Shown piece after piece: positions 1-7,826 of a stretch of DNA of 64,000 nucleotides. Origin of the DNA: Micromonospora aurantiaca ATCC 27029 (lineage in GTDB: Bacteria > Actinomycetota > Actinomycetes > Mycobacteriales > Micromonosporaceae); the NCBI RefSeq assembly GCF_000145235.1, contig NC_014391.1, positions 3,542,001 through 3,606,000 of the forward strand. The letters are read 5' to 3'. The position numbers and the translations under genes are program-made. How positions within the stretch are numbered: the stretch's first letter is position 1; every line of letters begins with the position of its first letter. The notes beneath the pieces are model-generated. The model was given only the letters and a program-made list of their open reading frames with translations, was not told where the DNA came from and did no database searches.

Positions 1-476
1 ATCAGCGGCGGCAGGCCGAGGCGCACGGCGGTCCGTCCGCGGTGGCTGCTGCGGCTGAGGAACACCAGCACCTGGGCCGCCCGGATGACGAGATAGCAGC
101 AGGCGAACAGGACCGCGGCGGGTGGCCCGGACTGCCGCTGCGCCGGCCCGTCGGCGAACGCCGCCGGCATGGCCAGGGTCAGGACGAACAGGGCCGCCAC
201 CGTCACCGCGCCGACGAGCGGCATCACCCCCTGGTCGGTACGGACGACGTTGCCCAGGGCGGCGAACGACACCCAGCACCACCACAGCAGCAACAGCAAC
301 ACCAGCCCGGCCAGCAACGACCTGCCGCTCAGGGTTTCGGAGAGCACGTTGGTGACGTTCAGGAACGCGAACACGAAGACGAGGTCGTAGAACAACTCGA
401 CCCGGGTGACGCGGAAGCCGGGCGCGGTCGGCAGGATGCGACCCCGTCCCCGCTCAGCGCTCATGCTGCCGAGCAT
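1..476 (-). CDS. Low temperature requirement protein A (LtrA) family membrane protein, C-terminus outside window
   Basis: The reverse strand is open from an ATG at 476 to the window edge, giving about 158 residues of a longer protein. Near residues 27-36 it reads VELFYDLVFVFA, the first-helix signature of the LtrA family, followed by alternating hydrophobic helices and short basic loops, so it is an integral membrane protein. LtrA proteins are typically about 370-400 residues, so more than half is missing. A GGAG lies about 9 nt upstream of this ATG; a second in-frame ATG at 464 is possible. The family has no settled biochemical role. It is divergent from lnt with a short shared upstream region. 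Confidence 0.8.
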   Translation of the reverse strand, partial: MLGSMSAERGRGRILPTAPGFRVTRVELFYDLVFVFAFLNVTNVLSETLSGRSLLAGLVLLLLLWWCWVSFAALGNVVRTDQGVMPLVGAVTVAALFVLTLAMPAAFADGPAQRQSGPPAAVLFACCYLVIRAAQVLVFLSRSSHRGRTAVRLGLPPL

Positions 477-588
477 GGCAGCGGGCTCCGCCCGCCGGGG
501 CGCTGTTGTCCGATCGGCGGCGCAGGGGCGCGGGCCGACGACCGGTACGGGCGGGTAGCCTTCGGCCCGTGATCGTGGGGAGAAGCCG

Positions 589-2193
589 GTGACGACGCTG
601 GACCGGGAACAGCCGCGTGCCACCGACGGGGCACCCGGTGACGGCGGCGCGCGTCCCCTGCCGCTGACGTTCGCCGTGCCGGCCGCCGTGCTGGCCGGGG
701 TGGCGCTGCTGCTGGCGTTCCCGCCGTACGGGTGGTGGCCGCTCGCGCCGGCCGGTGTGGCGTTGCTGGCCGCCGCGGTGCACCGGCGGCGGCTGCGCGC
801 CGGCGCCGGGCTGGGCTTTCTGACCGGGGTGGCGTTGTTCGCGCCGCTGCTGGAGTGGACGAACCTGCACACCGGCTACCTGCCGTGGGCGCTGCTGTCG
901 CTGTTGCAGGCCGCCTATCTGGCGCTGCTGGGCGCCGCCACCGCCTGGGTGTCGCCGCTCGCCGACCGGCACCGGGCGGCGTGGCCGCTGCTCACCGGTG
1001 TGCTGTGGGTGGGGCAGGAGGCGCTGCGTGACCGCACCCCGTTCGGCGGGTTCCCGTGGGGGCGGCTGGCGTTCAGCCAGGACACGTCGCCGCTGCTGAA
1101 GCTCGCGGCGCTCGGCGGCGCCCCGCTGGTCACGTTCGCCGTCGCGGTCGCCGGTGGGCTGCTGGTCACCGCCGCGTGGCGGGACTGGCGGCGTGCGCCC
1201 GGGCAGTGGCGGCCCGTCGCCGGGCTCACCGCCGCGTTGGTGGCGCTGCTCGCCGCCGGTACGGCCGTGCCGACCGGGGTACGCGGCGCGGGCGACACCG
1301 TGACCGTCGCGATCGTGCAGGGCAACGTGCCGCGTCTCGGGCTGGACTTCAACGCGCAGCGGCAGGCGGTGCTGAACAACCACGTCGACGCGACGCTGGA
1401 GCTGGCGCGTCGGGTCGCCGAGGGCGGGCAGGACCGTCCGGACGTGGTGGTGTGGCCGGAGAACTCCAGCGACATCGACCCGTTGCGCAACCCGGGCGCG
1501 GGGGAGCGGATCTCCCAGGCGGCCGACGCGATCGGCGCGCCGATCCTGGTCGGTGCGGTGCTGGTCGGGCCCGGCCGGGGTGAGGTGCGCAACGCGGGGC
1601 TGCTGTGGCGGCCGGGCACCGGCCCGGATCTGGGCCAGGTGTACACGAAGCGGCATCCGGTGCCGTTCGCCGAGTACGTGCCGCTGCGGTCCATCGCCCG
1701 CAAGGTCAGCTCCCAGGTCGACCGGGTCCGGTCCGATTTCGTAGCCGGTGACCGTCCCGGCGTGCTGAACACCGGCCCGGCGGTCCTCGGCGACGTGATC
1801 TGCTTCGAGGTCGCCTACGACGGCATCGTCCGGGACACCGTCACCGGCGGCGCGCAGCTGCTGGTGGTGCAGACGAACAACGCCACGTTCGACGTGGCCG
1901 AGGCCCGCCAGCAGCTGGCCATGGTGCGGCTGCGGGCCGTGGAGCACGGCCGGGCCGCGTTGATGGCCTCCACGGTCGGTGTGTCCGGGTTCGTTTCCCC
2001 GGACGGGCGGGTAGACGGTGCGACCGGGTTCAACACCGCCGCGGTGGTGGTGCGGCAGATGGAACTCGGTAACGGGCGTACCCCGGCGACCACTGCCGGG
2101 GTGTGGCCGGAGGTGGCGCTGACGGCGCTGGCGGTCGCGGCCCTGGCCGGTGCGGCCGTGCTGCGCCGCCGCCGGGAGGTCGCTCCCGGCTGA
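589..2193 (+). CDS. lnt: Apolipoprotein N-acyltransferase
   Basis: Lnt adds a third acyl chain to the N-terminal cysteine of lipoproteins in the cytoplasmic membrane. The 534-residue product has hydrophobic helices over residues 25-230 and a carbon-nitrogen hydrolase domain from about 238 to 500. The expected catalytic triad is visible: E291 (WPENSS), K354 (YTKRHPVPF) and C405 (GDVICFE). A last helix lies near the C-terminus. The GTG start at 589 has a GGGGAGAAG Shine-Dalgarno about 6 nt upstream. The following gene is ppm1. In mycobacteria the two activities are fused in one protein; here they are separate adjacent genes. Confidence 0.93.
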   Translation: MTTLDREQPRATDGAPGDGGARPLPLTFAVPAAVLAGVALLLAFPPYGWWPLAPAGVALLAAAVHRRRLRAGAGLGFLTGVALFAPLLEWTNLHTGYLPWALLSLLQAAYLALLGAATAWVSPLADRHRAAWPLLTGVLWVGQEALRDRTPFGGFPWGRLAFSQDTSPLLKLAALGGAPLVTFAVAVAGGLLVTAAWRDWRRAPGQWRPVAGLTAALVALLAAGTAVPTGVRGAGDTVTVAIVQGNVPRLGLDFNAQRQAVLNNHVDATLELARRVAEGGQDRPDVVVWPENSSDIDPLRNPGAGERISQAADAIGAPILVGAVLVGPGRGEVRNAGLLWRPGTGPDLGQVYTKRHPVPFAEYVPLRSIARKVSSQVDRVRSDFVAGDRPGVLNTGPAVLGDVICFEVAYDGIVRDTVTGGAQLLVVQTNNATFDVAEARQQLAMVRLRAVEHGRAALMASTVGVSGFVSPDGRVDGATGFNTAAVVVRQMELGNGRTPATTAGVWPEVALTALAVAALAGAAVLRRRREVAPG

Positions 2194-2215
2194 GCCGACG
2201 AGAGGCGGTGCGACG

Positions 2216-3007
2216 GTGGGCGTGGCAGCCGACAGGCGGACGGTCGGCCATCCCGGGGTGGGGCGGGTCCTGGTGGTCATCCCCACCTACAACGAGGCCG
2301 ACAACGTCGGGCGCATCGTCGCCCGGGTACGCGAGGCGGCGCCGGCGGTGGACGTCCTCGTCGCCGACGACAACAGCCCCGACGGCACCGGCGCGATCGC
2401 CGACACGATCGCCGACGGCGATCCGGGGGTGCACGTGCTGCACCGGGCCGGCAAGGAAGGACTCGGCGCGGCCTATCTGGCCGGGTTCGCCTGGGCGCGC
2501 ACGCGCGGCTACGACGCAGTGGTGGAGATGGACGCCGACGGCTCGCACGCCCCGGAGGACCTGCCGGCGCTGCTGCACGCCGCCCGCGACGCCGACGTGG
2601 TGATCGGTTCCCGGTGGACGCGCGGCGCGCGGGTGCTGAACTGGCCGTGGCGGCGGCTGCTGCTGTCCCGGGTGGGCAACCTGTACGCGCGGCTGGCGCT
2701 GGGCATGCCGGTCAGCGACGCCACCGGCGGCTACCGGGTGTACCGGGCCAGCGCGCTGGACGCGATCGACCTGGGTTCGGTGCGGTCCCAGGGGTACGCG
2801 TTCCAGGTGGAGCTGTCGCGGCTGGCGCACCGCGCCGGGGTGCGGATCGTGGAGGTGCCGATCACGTTCGCCGAGCGGGAACACGGCGACAGCAAGATGA
2901 GCCCGCTGATCGTGGCGGAGGCGCTGTGGCGGGTCACCCGCTGGGGGGTGCGGGACCGCCTGGCGACCGCGCCGTCACGCCCGGACGCGCTCGCGCGCTG
3001 GCCTTGA
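2216..3007 (+). CDS. ppm1: Polyprenol-phosphate mannosyltransferase (Ppm1, GT2 family)
   Basis: This GT2 enzyme makes polyprenyl-phosphate-mannose from GDP-mannose for membrane-side mannosylation. The 263-residue product has the GT-A start VLVVIPTYNEADN near residue 19, DDNSPDGTG at 51-59, and a metal-binding DAD within MDADGSH (D106, D108). There is no C-terminal membrane domain, as in actinobacterial Ppm1. I chose GTG 2216 because GAGAGG lies about 11 nt upstream and the conserved strand starts soon after; an in-frame start at 2150 would overlap lnt. It lies 22 nt after lnt and is probably cotranscribed. The GT39-type membrane transferase at 38170-39711 could use its product (inference). 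Confidence 0.92.
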   Translation: MGVAADRRTVGHPGVGRVLVVIPTYNEADNVGRIVARVREAAPAVDVLVADDNSPDGTGAIADTIADGDPGVHVLHRAGKEGLGAAYLAGFAWARTRGYDAVVEMDADGSHAPEDLPALLHAARDADVVIGSRWTRGARVLNWPWRRLLLSRVGNLYARLALGMPVSDATGGYRVYRASALDAIDLGSVRSQGYAFQVELSRLAHRAGVRIVEVPITFAEREHGDSKMSPLIVAEALWRVTRWGVRDRLATAPSRPDALARWP

Positions 3008-3060
3008 GCGAGGGCGTGTCATGCTTGAGGGGCGTGATGACCCCGGGCTGATGAGGTGAG

Positions 3061-3600
3061 ATGCGCCGAGGACTGAAGTACGTACCACCGGCCCTGCTGC
3101 TGCTCGCGCTGCTGGAGCTGACCGTTTTCGTGCTGGTCGGCCGGGCCGTCGGGTTCGGCGTGGCGGTGCTGCTGGTGTTCGGGGCGTCCCTGCTGGGTCT
3201 GGTGCTGCTGCGCCGCGAGGGCATGCGGGCGTGGCGCGGCTTCCGCGCGGCGGCGCAGGCCGGCCGGCCGCCGGGCCCGGAGGTGACCGATGGGCTTGTC
3301 GGTCTGCTGGGCGCGCTGCTGCTGGCGCTGCCGGGCCTGGTCAGTGGCGTGGTGGGCCTGCTGTTGCTGGTGCCGCCGCTGCGCCGGCTGGCCGGTGGCG
3401 GGGTGCGCCGGGCCACCGAGCGCCGGGTGTCGTCGATGGTCGCCGGTGACCTGTTCGGGCCGCGCCGGGTGCGCGTGTACCGGGGTGCGCCGCAGCCGAC
3501 CCCGGAGCCCGCGCCGGCCCCGTCGCCTGGTCCCGCGCCGTCGCCGCAGCCGGTCACCGACCCGGGCAAGGCCATCGAGGGCGAGATCGTCGACCGCTGA
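3061..3600 (+). CDS. fxsA: FxsA family membrane protein
   Basis: The 179-residue product has a short basic N-terminus, two hydrophobic helices (about residues 9-45), a cytoplasmic loop with LRREGMRAWR, a further hydrophobic pair near 80-105, and a Pro/Ala-rich tail from about 140. This matches FxsA, a small membrane protein that relieves F-exclusion of phage T7 when overexpressed in E. coli; its normal role is unclear. A GATGAGGTGAG ribosome-binding stretch ends just before ATG 3061. It follows ppm1 by 53 nt in the same direction and could be in the lnt-ppm1 transcript. Confidence 0.82.
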   Translation: MRRGLKYVPPALLLLALLELTVFVLVGRAVGFGVAVLLVFGASLLGLVLLRREGMRAWRGFRAAAQAGRPPGPEVTDGLVGLLGALLLALPGLVSGVVGLLLLVPPLRRLAGGGVRRATERRVSSMVAGDLFGPRRVRVYRGAPQPTPEPAPAPSPGPAPSPQPVTDPGKAIEGEIVDR

Positions 3601-3862
3601 CGCGCCCCCGCTGCGCCGTCAGCTTGATCAACTCCAGTTCGCCGAGGTGGTGGCATCGGACCGCGCCCGACCCCGCCGCCTCCCCGGGCCGGCGGCCCGG
3701 TCACCGGCCCGGCACCCGGATCGGCCCACGCGCGGCGGATCAGCAGCCCACAACCAACCCGCCCTCCCATGATCGGCACAAGTTCGGGGAGATGGCGGCA
3801 TCAAGGCACGCTTGATACCGCCACCTCCCCGAAGTGGCGGGGCCGTGCCTGCCCGGGCAACG
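3601..3862. repeat. Intergenic region with imperfect GATC/CTTGAT-type inverted repeats
   Basis: No gene is visible in 3601-3914. Positions 3783-3805 and 3811-3833 form a 23-bp inverted repeat with two mismatches around a 5-nt loop; the arms begin TTCGGGGAG and end ATCAAG. A related stretch at about 3640-3661 (AGTTCGCCGAGGTGG) resembles the left arm, so a degenerate copy lies beside it. I read this as a short intergenic repeat element; comparable GATC-containing hairpins occur at 37260-37318 and 48593-48660. Confidence 0.6.
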
Positions 3863-3896
3863 AAAAACGCCCCCGGGTGATCCCGGGGGCGTTTTC
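3863..3896 (-). terminator. Intrinsic terminator of rbpA (bidirectional form)
   Basis: A perfect 14-bp stem (arms 3864-3877 and 3882-3895) with a 4-nt loop has A/T runs on both flanks. Read on the minus strand it ends in a run of T immediately downstream of the rbpA stop at 3915, a textbook Rho-independent terminator. It could also stop transcription arriving from fxsA. Confidence 0.85.
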
Positions 3897-3914
3897 GGTC
3901 ATTGCGGGAGGTGC

Positions 3915-4256
3915 TCAGGCACGACCGCGGCGGGTGCGGACCTCCTGGAGCCGCTCGGCGAGGATGTCCTCCAGCTCGGCGATCGAGCGCCGCTCCAGCA
4001 GCATGTCCCAGTGGGTACGCGGCGGCTTGGCCTTCTTCTGCTCCGGCTCGGTGCCGTCGACCAGACGGGCCACGCTGCCGTCGAACTTGCACTCCCAGGT
4101 CGTCGGGACCTCGGCGTCGACGGCGAACGGCACCTCGAACTGGTGGCCCTTGGCGCAGAGGTACTCGCGGGTCTGACGCGGCGCGAGCTCCGTGTTGCGG
4201 TCGGACTCGTAGCTGACCGCTCCCAGCCGGCTACCGCGCAGCATGCGCTCGCCCAT
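3915..4256 (-). CDS. rbpA: RNA polymerase-binding protein RbpA
   Basis: RbpA binds the primary sigma factor and RNA polymerase and stabilises open promoter complexes; it is restricted to actinobacteria. The 113-residue product has the N-terminal tail MGERMLRGSRLGAVSYE, a core barrel, the basic linker KKAKPPRTHWDMLLERR and the C-terminal sigma-interaction helices SIAELEDILAERL. Streptomyces RbpA holds zinc with C34, H38, C56 and C59; here C34, H38 and C56 are present but the fourth position is D59. The conserved MGER start fixes the ATG at 4256. A SigR/SigH-like promoter lies about 35 nt upstream and a strong terminator follows. Confidence 0.95.
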   Translation of the reverse strand: MGERMLRGSRLGAVSYESDRNTELAPRQTREYLCAKGHQFEVPFAVDAEVPTTWECKFDGSVARLVDGTEPEQKKAKPPRTHWDMLLERRSIAELEDILAERLQEVRTRRGRA

Positions 4257-4296
4257 GATCGACTTCCCCTCGTTCGTGGTGCTGGTCTTCAGGTGT

Positions 4297-4325
4297 AACG
4301 ACCGGTCACCGCTCGCCCATTCCCC
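4297..4325 (-). promoter_or_regulatory. Putative SigR/SigH-type (thiol oxidative stress) promoter of rbpA
   Basis: On the minus strand GGGGAAT (4325-4319) is followed after 19 nt by GTT (4299-4297), the pattern of Streptomyces SigR and mycobacterial SigH promoters (GGAA..., then GTT). The start of transcription would lie about 30-40 nt before the rbpA ATG. In S. coelicolor rbpA is known to belong to the SigR regulon. The assignment rests on motif and context only. Confidence 0.6.
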
Positions 4326-4481
4326 GGCCCGCGGCGGCAGGGCCGTACGCGGGTCGGGAGTGTCAAGGGTAACCGGCCATGACAGCTGCCCGGCGGGGTC
4401 GTCCCCGGCCGGGCCGAATCGGTGGAGTGTTTCGCCTGTCAACGGGGATGTTACCCACCTGTTTGCGTGCCGGAGGTGACG

Positions 4482-5963
4482 ATGAGCAGTGACGCGCCGG
4501 TCGGGGCCCGACCACCAGCCGGGAAGACCTTCTTCGGTCACCCCCGCGCGCTGTCCACGCTCTTCCTCACCGAGATGTGGGAGCGGTTCAGCTTCTACGG
4601 CATGCGGGCGATCCTCGTGCTGTACCTGACCGCCGCGGTCGCCGACGGCGGACTGAACCTCGGCGAGTCCAGCGCCAACGCCGTGTACGGCACCTACAAC
4701 GCCATGGTCTACCTGATGGCGCTGCCCGGCGGCTGGGTCGCCGACCGGCTGATCGGCGCGCGGCGCAGCGTGCTGTGGGGCGGCGTGGTGATCGCCGCCG
4801 GTCACTACGTGATGGCGATCCCCACCGGGTGGAGCGTGTTCGCCGGCATGGCGCTGATCGTGCTCGGCACCGGCCTGCTCAAACCGAACATCTCCACCAT
4901 GGTCGGTGACCTGTACGAGCGGGACTCGCCGCGCCGCGACGCCGGGTTCTCCATCTTCTACATGGGCATCAACCTGGGCGCGTTCATCGCGCCGCTGATC
5001 ACCGGCTTCCTCGGCGAGAAGATCAACTGGCATCTGGGGTTCGGCGCCGCCGCGGTCGGCATGACCTTCGGCGTGCTCCAGTACGTGCTGGGCCGCCGCA
5101 ACCTCGGCGAAGCCGGTGCCCGCCCGGCGGACCCGCTGCTCGGCGCCGACCGGCGGCGCGCGCTGACCCGCGTCGGCGTGGCGAGCGTCGTGGTGCTCGC
5201 CGTCCTGCTGGTGCTGCTGGTGGCCGGCTGGTTCACCGTCGACACGGTGGTCAACCTGCTCACAGTGGTGACGGTGCTGGTGACAGTCGGCTACTTCGCG
5301 CGGATCCTCACCGACCGGGAGATCAGCGGCACCGAACGCAGCCGGATGAAGGCGTACGTGTGGCTGTTCCTGTTCGCCGCCTCGTTCTGGCTCATCTACG
5401 ACCAGGCCGGGTCGGTGCTGAACATCTTCGCCGCCGACCAGACCGACCGGTCGGTGGGCGGGTTCACGTTCCCGGCGTCCTGGTTGCAGTCGGTGAACCC
5501 GATCCTCATCATCATCGGCGCGCCGCTGGCCGCCGCGCTGTGGCTCAAACTCGGCCACCGGGTGTCCACGCCCACGAAGTTCGCCGTCGGCCTGGTGCTC
5601 AACGGCCTGTCGTTCGTGTTGATGGCCGCCGCCGCGCAGGCCGCCGTCGGCGGCGACCTGGTCTCACCGCTGTGGCTCGTCGCGGTGTACGCGATCCAGG
5701 TCGCCGGTGAGCTGTCCCTGAGCCCGGTCGGCCTGTCCGCCACCACGAAACTCGCCCCGGTCAAGTACGCGAGCCAGATGCTGGGCCTGTGGTTCCTCGC
5801 CACCGCCGTCGGCGACGCCATCGGCGGTCAGGTGGCCCGGCTGGCCGGCACCTGGTCCCAGCCGGTCTACTTCCTGACCTTCGGGCTGGCCTCGGTGGTG
5901 CTGGGCCTGGCCGCGGTGATGTTCACCCGCCAGATCCGGCACCTGATGGCCGGCATCCACTGA
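4482..5963 (+). CDS. Proton-dependent oligopeptide transporter (POT/PTR2 family)
   Basis: The 493-residue membrane protein imports di- and tripeptides with protons. The POT signature is near the N-terminus (EMWERFSFYGMRAILVLYL, about residues 30-48), including the ExxER proton-coupling motif of helix 1. FSIFYMGINLGAF near residue 160 is the second family signature (FYxxINxG). About 12-14 hydrophobic helices follow, as in bacterial DtpA-type proteins. ATG 4482 has GGAGGTG 4-10 nt upstream; an in-frame start at 4422 has no support. It is divergent from rbpA and has its own 225-nt upstream region, in which I do not see an obvious sigma-A promoter for this gene. Confidence 0.92.
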   Translation: MSSDAPVGARPPAGKTFFGHPRALSTLFLTEMWERFSFYGMRAILVLYLTAAVADGGLNLGESSANAVYGTYNAMVYLMALPGGWVADRLIGARRSVLWGGVVIAAGHYVMAIPTGWSVFAGMALIVLGTGLLKPNISTMVGDLYERDSPRRDAGFSIFYMGINLGAFIAPLITGFLGEKINWHLGFGAAAVGMTFGVLQYVLGRRNLGEAGARPADPLLGADRRRALTRVGVASVVVLAVLLVLLVAGWFTVDTVVNLLTVVTVLVTVGYFARILTDREISGTERSRMKAYVWLFLFAASFWLIYDQAGSVLNIFAADQTDRSVGGFTFPASWLQSVNPILIIIGAPLAAALWLKLGHRVSTPTKFAVGLVLNGLSFVLMAAAAQAAVGGDLVSPLWLVAVYAIQVAGELSLSPVGLSATTKLAPVKYASQMLGLWFLATAVGDAIGGQVARLAGTWSQPVYFLTFGLASVVLGLAAVMFTRQIRHLMAGIH

Positions 5964-5969
5964 CAGCGC

Positions 5970-6560
5970 TCACCCCGCCGGGGTCGGCGGCAGCGGCAAC
6001 GGCAGGCCGGGCAGCCCGTCGATGCTGGTGGCGACGTGGTCCTTGCCGGCGAAGTACGCGCTCAGCGACACGTCGTCCTCCCGGGCGAACCGCCGTTCGT
6101 GCAGGTCACGGTCGGCGTCGTAGGTCATGAACGGCACCGCGTAGCCGCAGGTGTCGCGGACCAGCTCGGCGCGCACCACGATGATCGCCCGCAGCCCGTG
6201 CGGACCCGGGTCGATGTCCGGGAAGTGGGCAAGCAGGCCGGGCCAGCGCGGGTCGTCGCGGAACACCGGCTCACCGCGCCCGTGCACCCGCACGATGTTC
6301 GGCGGGCCGGCGAACGCGCACCACATCAGCGTGATCCGGCCGTTCTCCCGCAGGTGGGCGATGGTCTCGGCGTTGCTGCCGGCGAAGTCCAGGTACGCCA
6401 CGGTGTGCTCGTCGAGCACCGCGAAGCAGCCGCGCAGCCCTTTCGGGGACAGGTTGACGGTGCCGTCACCTGACAGCGGGGCGGTGGCCACGAAGAACAT
6501 CGGCTGCGCCTCGATGAAGTCCCGCAGCCGCCCGTCGATGCGCTCGTACGTCTTTCCCAT
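5970..6560 (-). CDS. Pyridoxamine 5'-phosphate oxidase-fold (PPOX) family protein
   Basis: The 196-residue product has the split-barrel flavin-binding fold: an N-terminal helix (IDGRLRDFIEAQP), strands FFVATAPLSGDGTVNLSPKG, then YLDFAGSNAETIAHLRENGRITLMWCAF. The NLSPKG and GSNAETIAHL segments are typical of the PPOX subgroup that acts on FMN or F420 substrates rather than PdxH itself. The substrate is unknown. It is convergent with the POT gene (6 nt between the stops) and not part of an evident operon. Confidence 0.82.
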   Translation of the reverse strand: MGKTYERIDGRLRDFIEAQPMFFVATAPLSGDGTVNLSPKGLRGCFAVLDEHTVAYLDFAGSNAETIAHLRENGRITLMWCAFAGPPNIVRVHGRGEPVFRDDPRWPGLLAHFPDIDPGPHGLRAIIVVRAELVRDTCGYAVPFMTYDADRDLHERRFAREDDVSLSAYFAGKDHVATSIDGLPGLPLPLPPTPAG

Positions 6561-6620
6561 GCCCCGATCCTCGCCGCCCGACCGGGTGCGGCGCTGCCCC
6601 GTTCCCAGCCCGTGGCCGCC

Positions 6621-7814
6621 TCAGCCGGTACGCGTGCCGAGCCGCGCCAGCGCCGTCGCCAGATCGCTCACCTGGTCGGCGAGCTGCCCGGCCCGGCGCT
6701 GCGCGGCGTCCCGGTCGGCCTCGATCACCGCCGTCCGCGCGGCCAGGTCGGCCGCCCGGGCCTCGGCGGCGCTCGCGGCCCGCCGCGCGTCGGCCAGCTC
6801 CGCGGCGACCGCGTCCCGCTCGGCGGTACGGGCCGTAGCCTGCTCCACCGCGGCGGCCATGTCGGCACGGGCGCGCTCGACGGAAGCGGCAGCCTCGGCA
6901 CGGGCTCGTTCCAGCGCCGCCTCCGCGTCGGCGCGTGCCGCGTCGGCGCGGTCCCGCTCGGCGAGGGCCTGCCGCGCGGCGGCGGCCTCGGCGTCGGCAC
7001 GTTCGGCGGCGGTCCGGGCCGTGCGCTCCGCCTCGGCGGCCCGCCCCTGGGCGGCCTGCGCGTCGGCGCGCGCCCGGTCGGCCTCGGCGCGGGCCTGTTC
7101 GGCCCGGTCCAGGGCCTCGGTGGCGGATCGGGTGGCCCGCTCGGCGTCGGCCCGGGCGGCGTCCCGCTCGGCGGTCAGCTCGGCCGCGCGGCGGCGTTCG
7201 GCGTCACGTTCGGTGCGTACCGTGCGCAGTTCGTGCCGGGCCGCGTCGCGGTCGCGTTCGGCCTGCACCCGCAGCGCCTGCGCGGCACCCGCCTCGGCGC
7301 GCGCGGCGTCGCGGGCGTCCTCGGCCGCGGCGACCCGCTCGGTGGCGGCGGACGCGGTGGCCTCCGCCCGTTCGGCGCGTTCGGCGGCGGTGTCGCGGTC
7401 GGCGTACGCGGCGCGGGCCTGCTGCCGGTCCCGGGCCGCCGCGGCGGTCGCGTCCTCGGCCTCACGGCGGGCCTCGTCGCGTTCGGCGTGCGCGGCGGCG
7501 ACCTGCGCCGACGTCTCCGCGCGCAGCTCGGCGAGCTGCCGCTCCACACCGGCCGGTGACAGTTCGGCGTGCAGCGCCTCGGTGAGCGTCTCCACGATCT
7601 GGTCGAGCCGGTCCACCGCCTCCCAGGTGCGCGCCACCTGCCCGGGCAGGCCGGGGGAGTTGCGGTGACGCATCCGCGAGTTGCGGGCGGCCCGCTGGCA
7701 GGCGCCGTCGTTGTCCCGGCAGTAGCGGAACGGGCGGCCCGCGCCGACGCGCTGCGGCACGTCGCGTCCGCAGTGGGCGCAGGGTCGGGTGTCGGTGGCG
7801 GGCTCGGCGTCCAT
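6621..7814 (-). CDS. Zinc-motif coiled-coil protein of unknown function
   Basis: The 397-residue product begins with a cysteine cluster (CAHCGRDVPQ at about 12-21, then YCRDNDGAC near 31-39) with the spacing of a small zinc-binding module followed by a basic stretch (RNSRMRHR). From about residue 75 to the end it is almost pure Ala/Glu/Arg/Asp heptad sequence: one very long coiled coil with hardly any helix breakers. There is no ATPase motif, so it is not an SMC protein. The basic zinc module suggests nucleic-acid binding and the coil suggests self-assembly or a structural role, as in KfrA-like proteins; that is inference. It lies 12 nt from the MFS gene that precedes it on the same strand. 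Confidence 0.7.
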   Translation of the reverse strand: MDAEPATDTRPCAHCGRDVPQRVGAGRPFRYCRDNDGACQRAARNSRMRHRNSPGLPGQVARTWEAVDRLDQIVETLTEALHAELSPAGVERQLAELRAETSAQVAAAHAERDEARREAEDATAAAARDRQQARAAYADRDTAAERAERAEATASAATERVAAAEDARDAARAEAGAAQALRVQAERDRDAARHELRTVRTERDAERRRAAELTAERDAARADAERATRSATEALDRAEQARAEADRARADAQAAQGRAAEAERTARTAAERADAEAAAARQALAERDRADAARADAEAALERARAEAAASVERARADMAAAVEQATARTAERDAVAAELADARRAASAAEARAADLAARTAVIEADRDAAQRRAGQLADQVSDLATALARLGTRTG

Positions 7815-7826
7815 CGGGGGCGAAGT

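Noticed and set aside
6621..7814. SMC-like chromosome-segregation ATPase
   Set aside because: No Walker A, Walker B or signature motif is present; only the coiled coil resembles SMC proteins.
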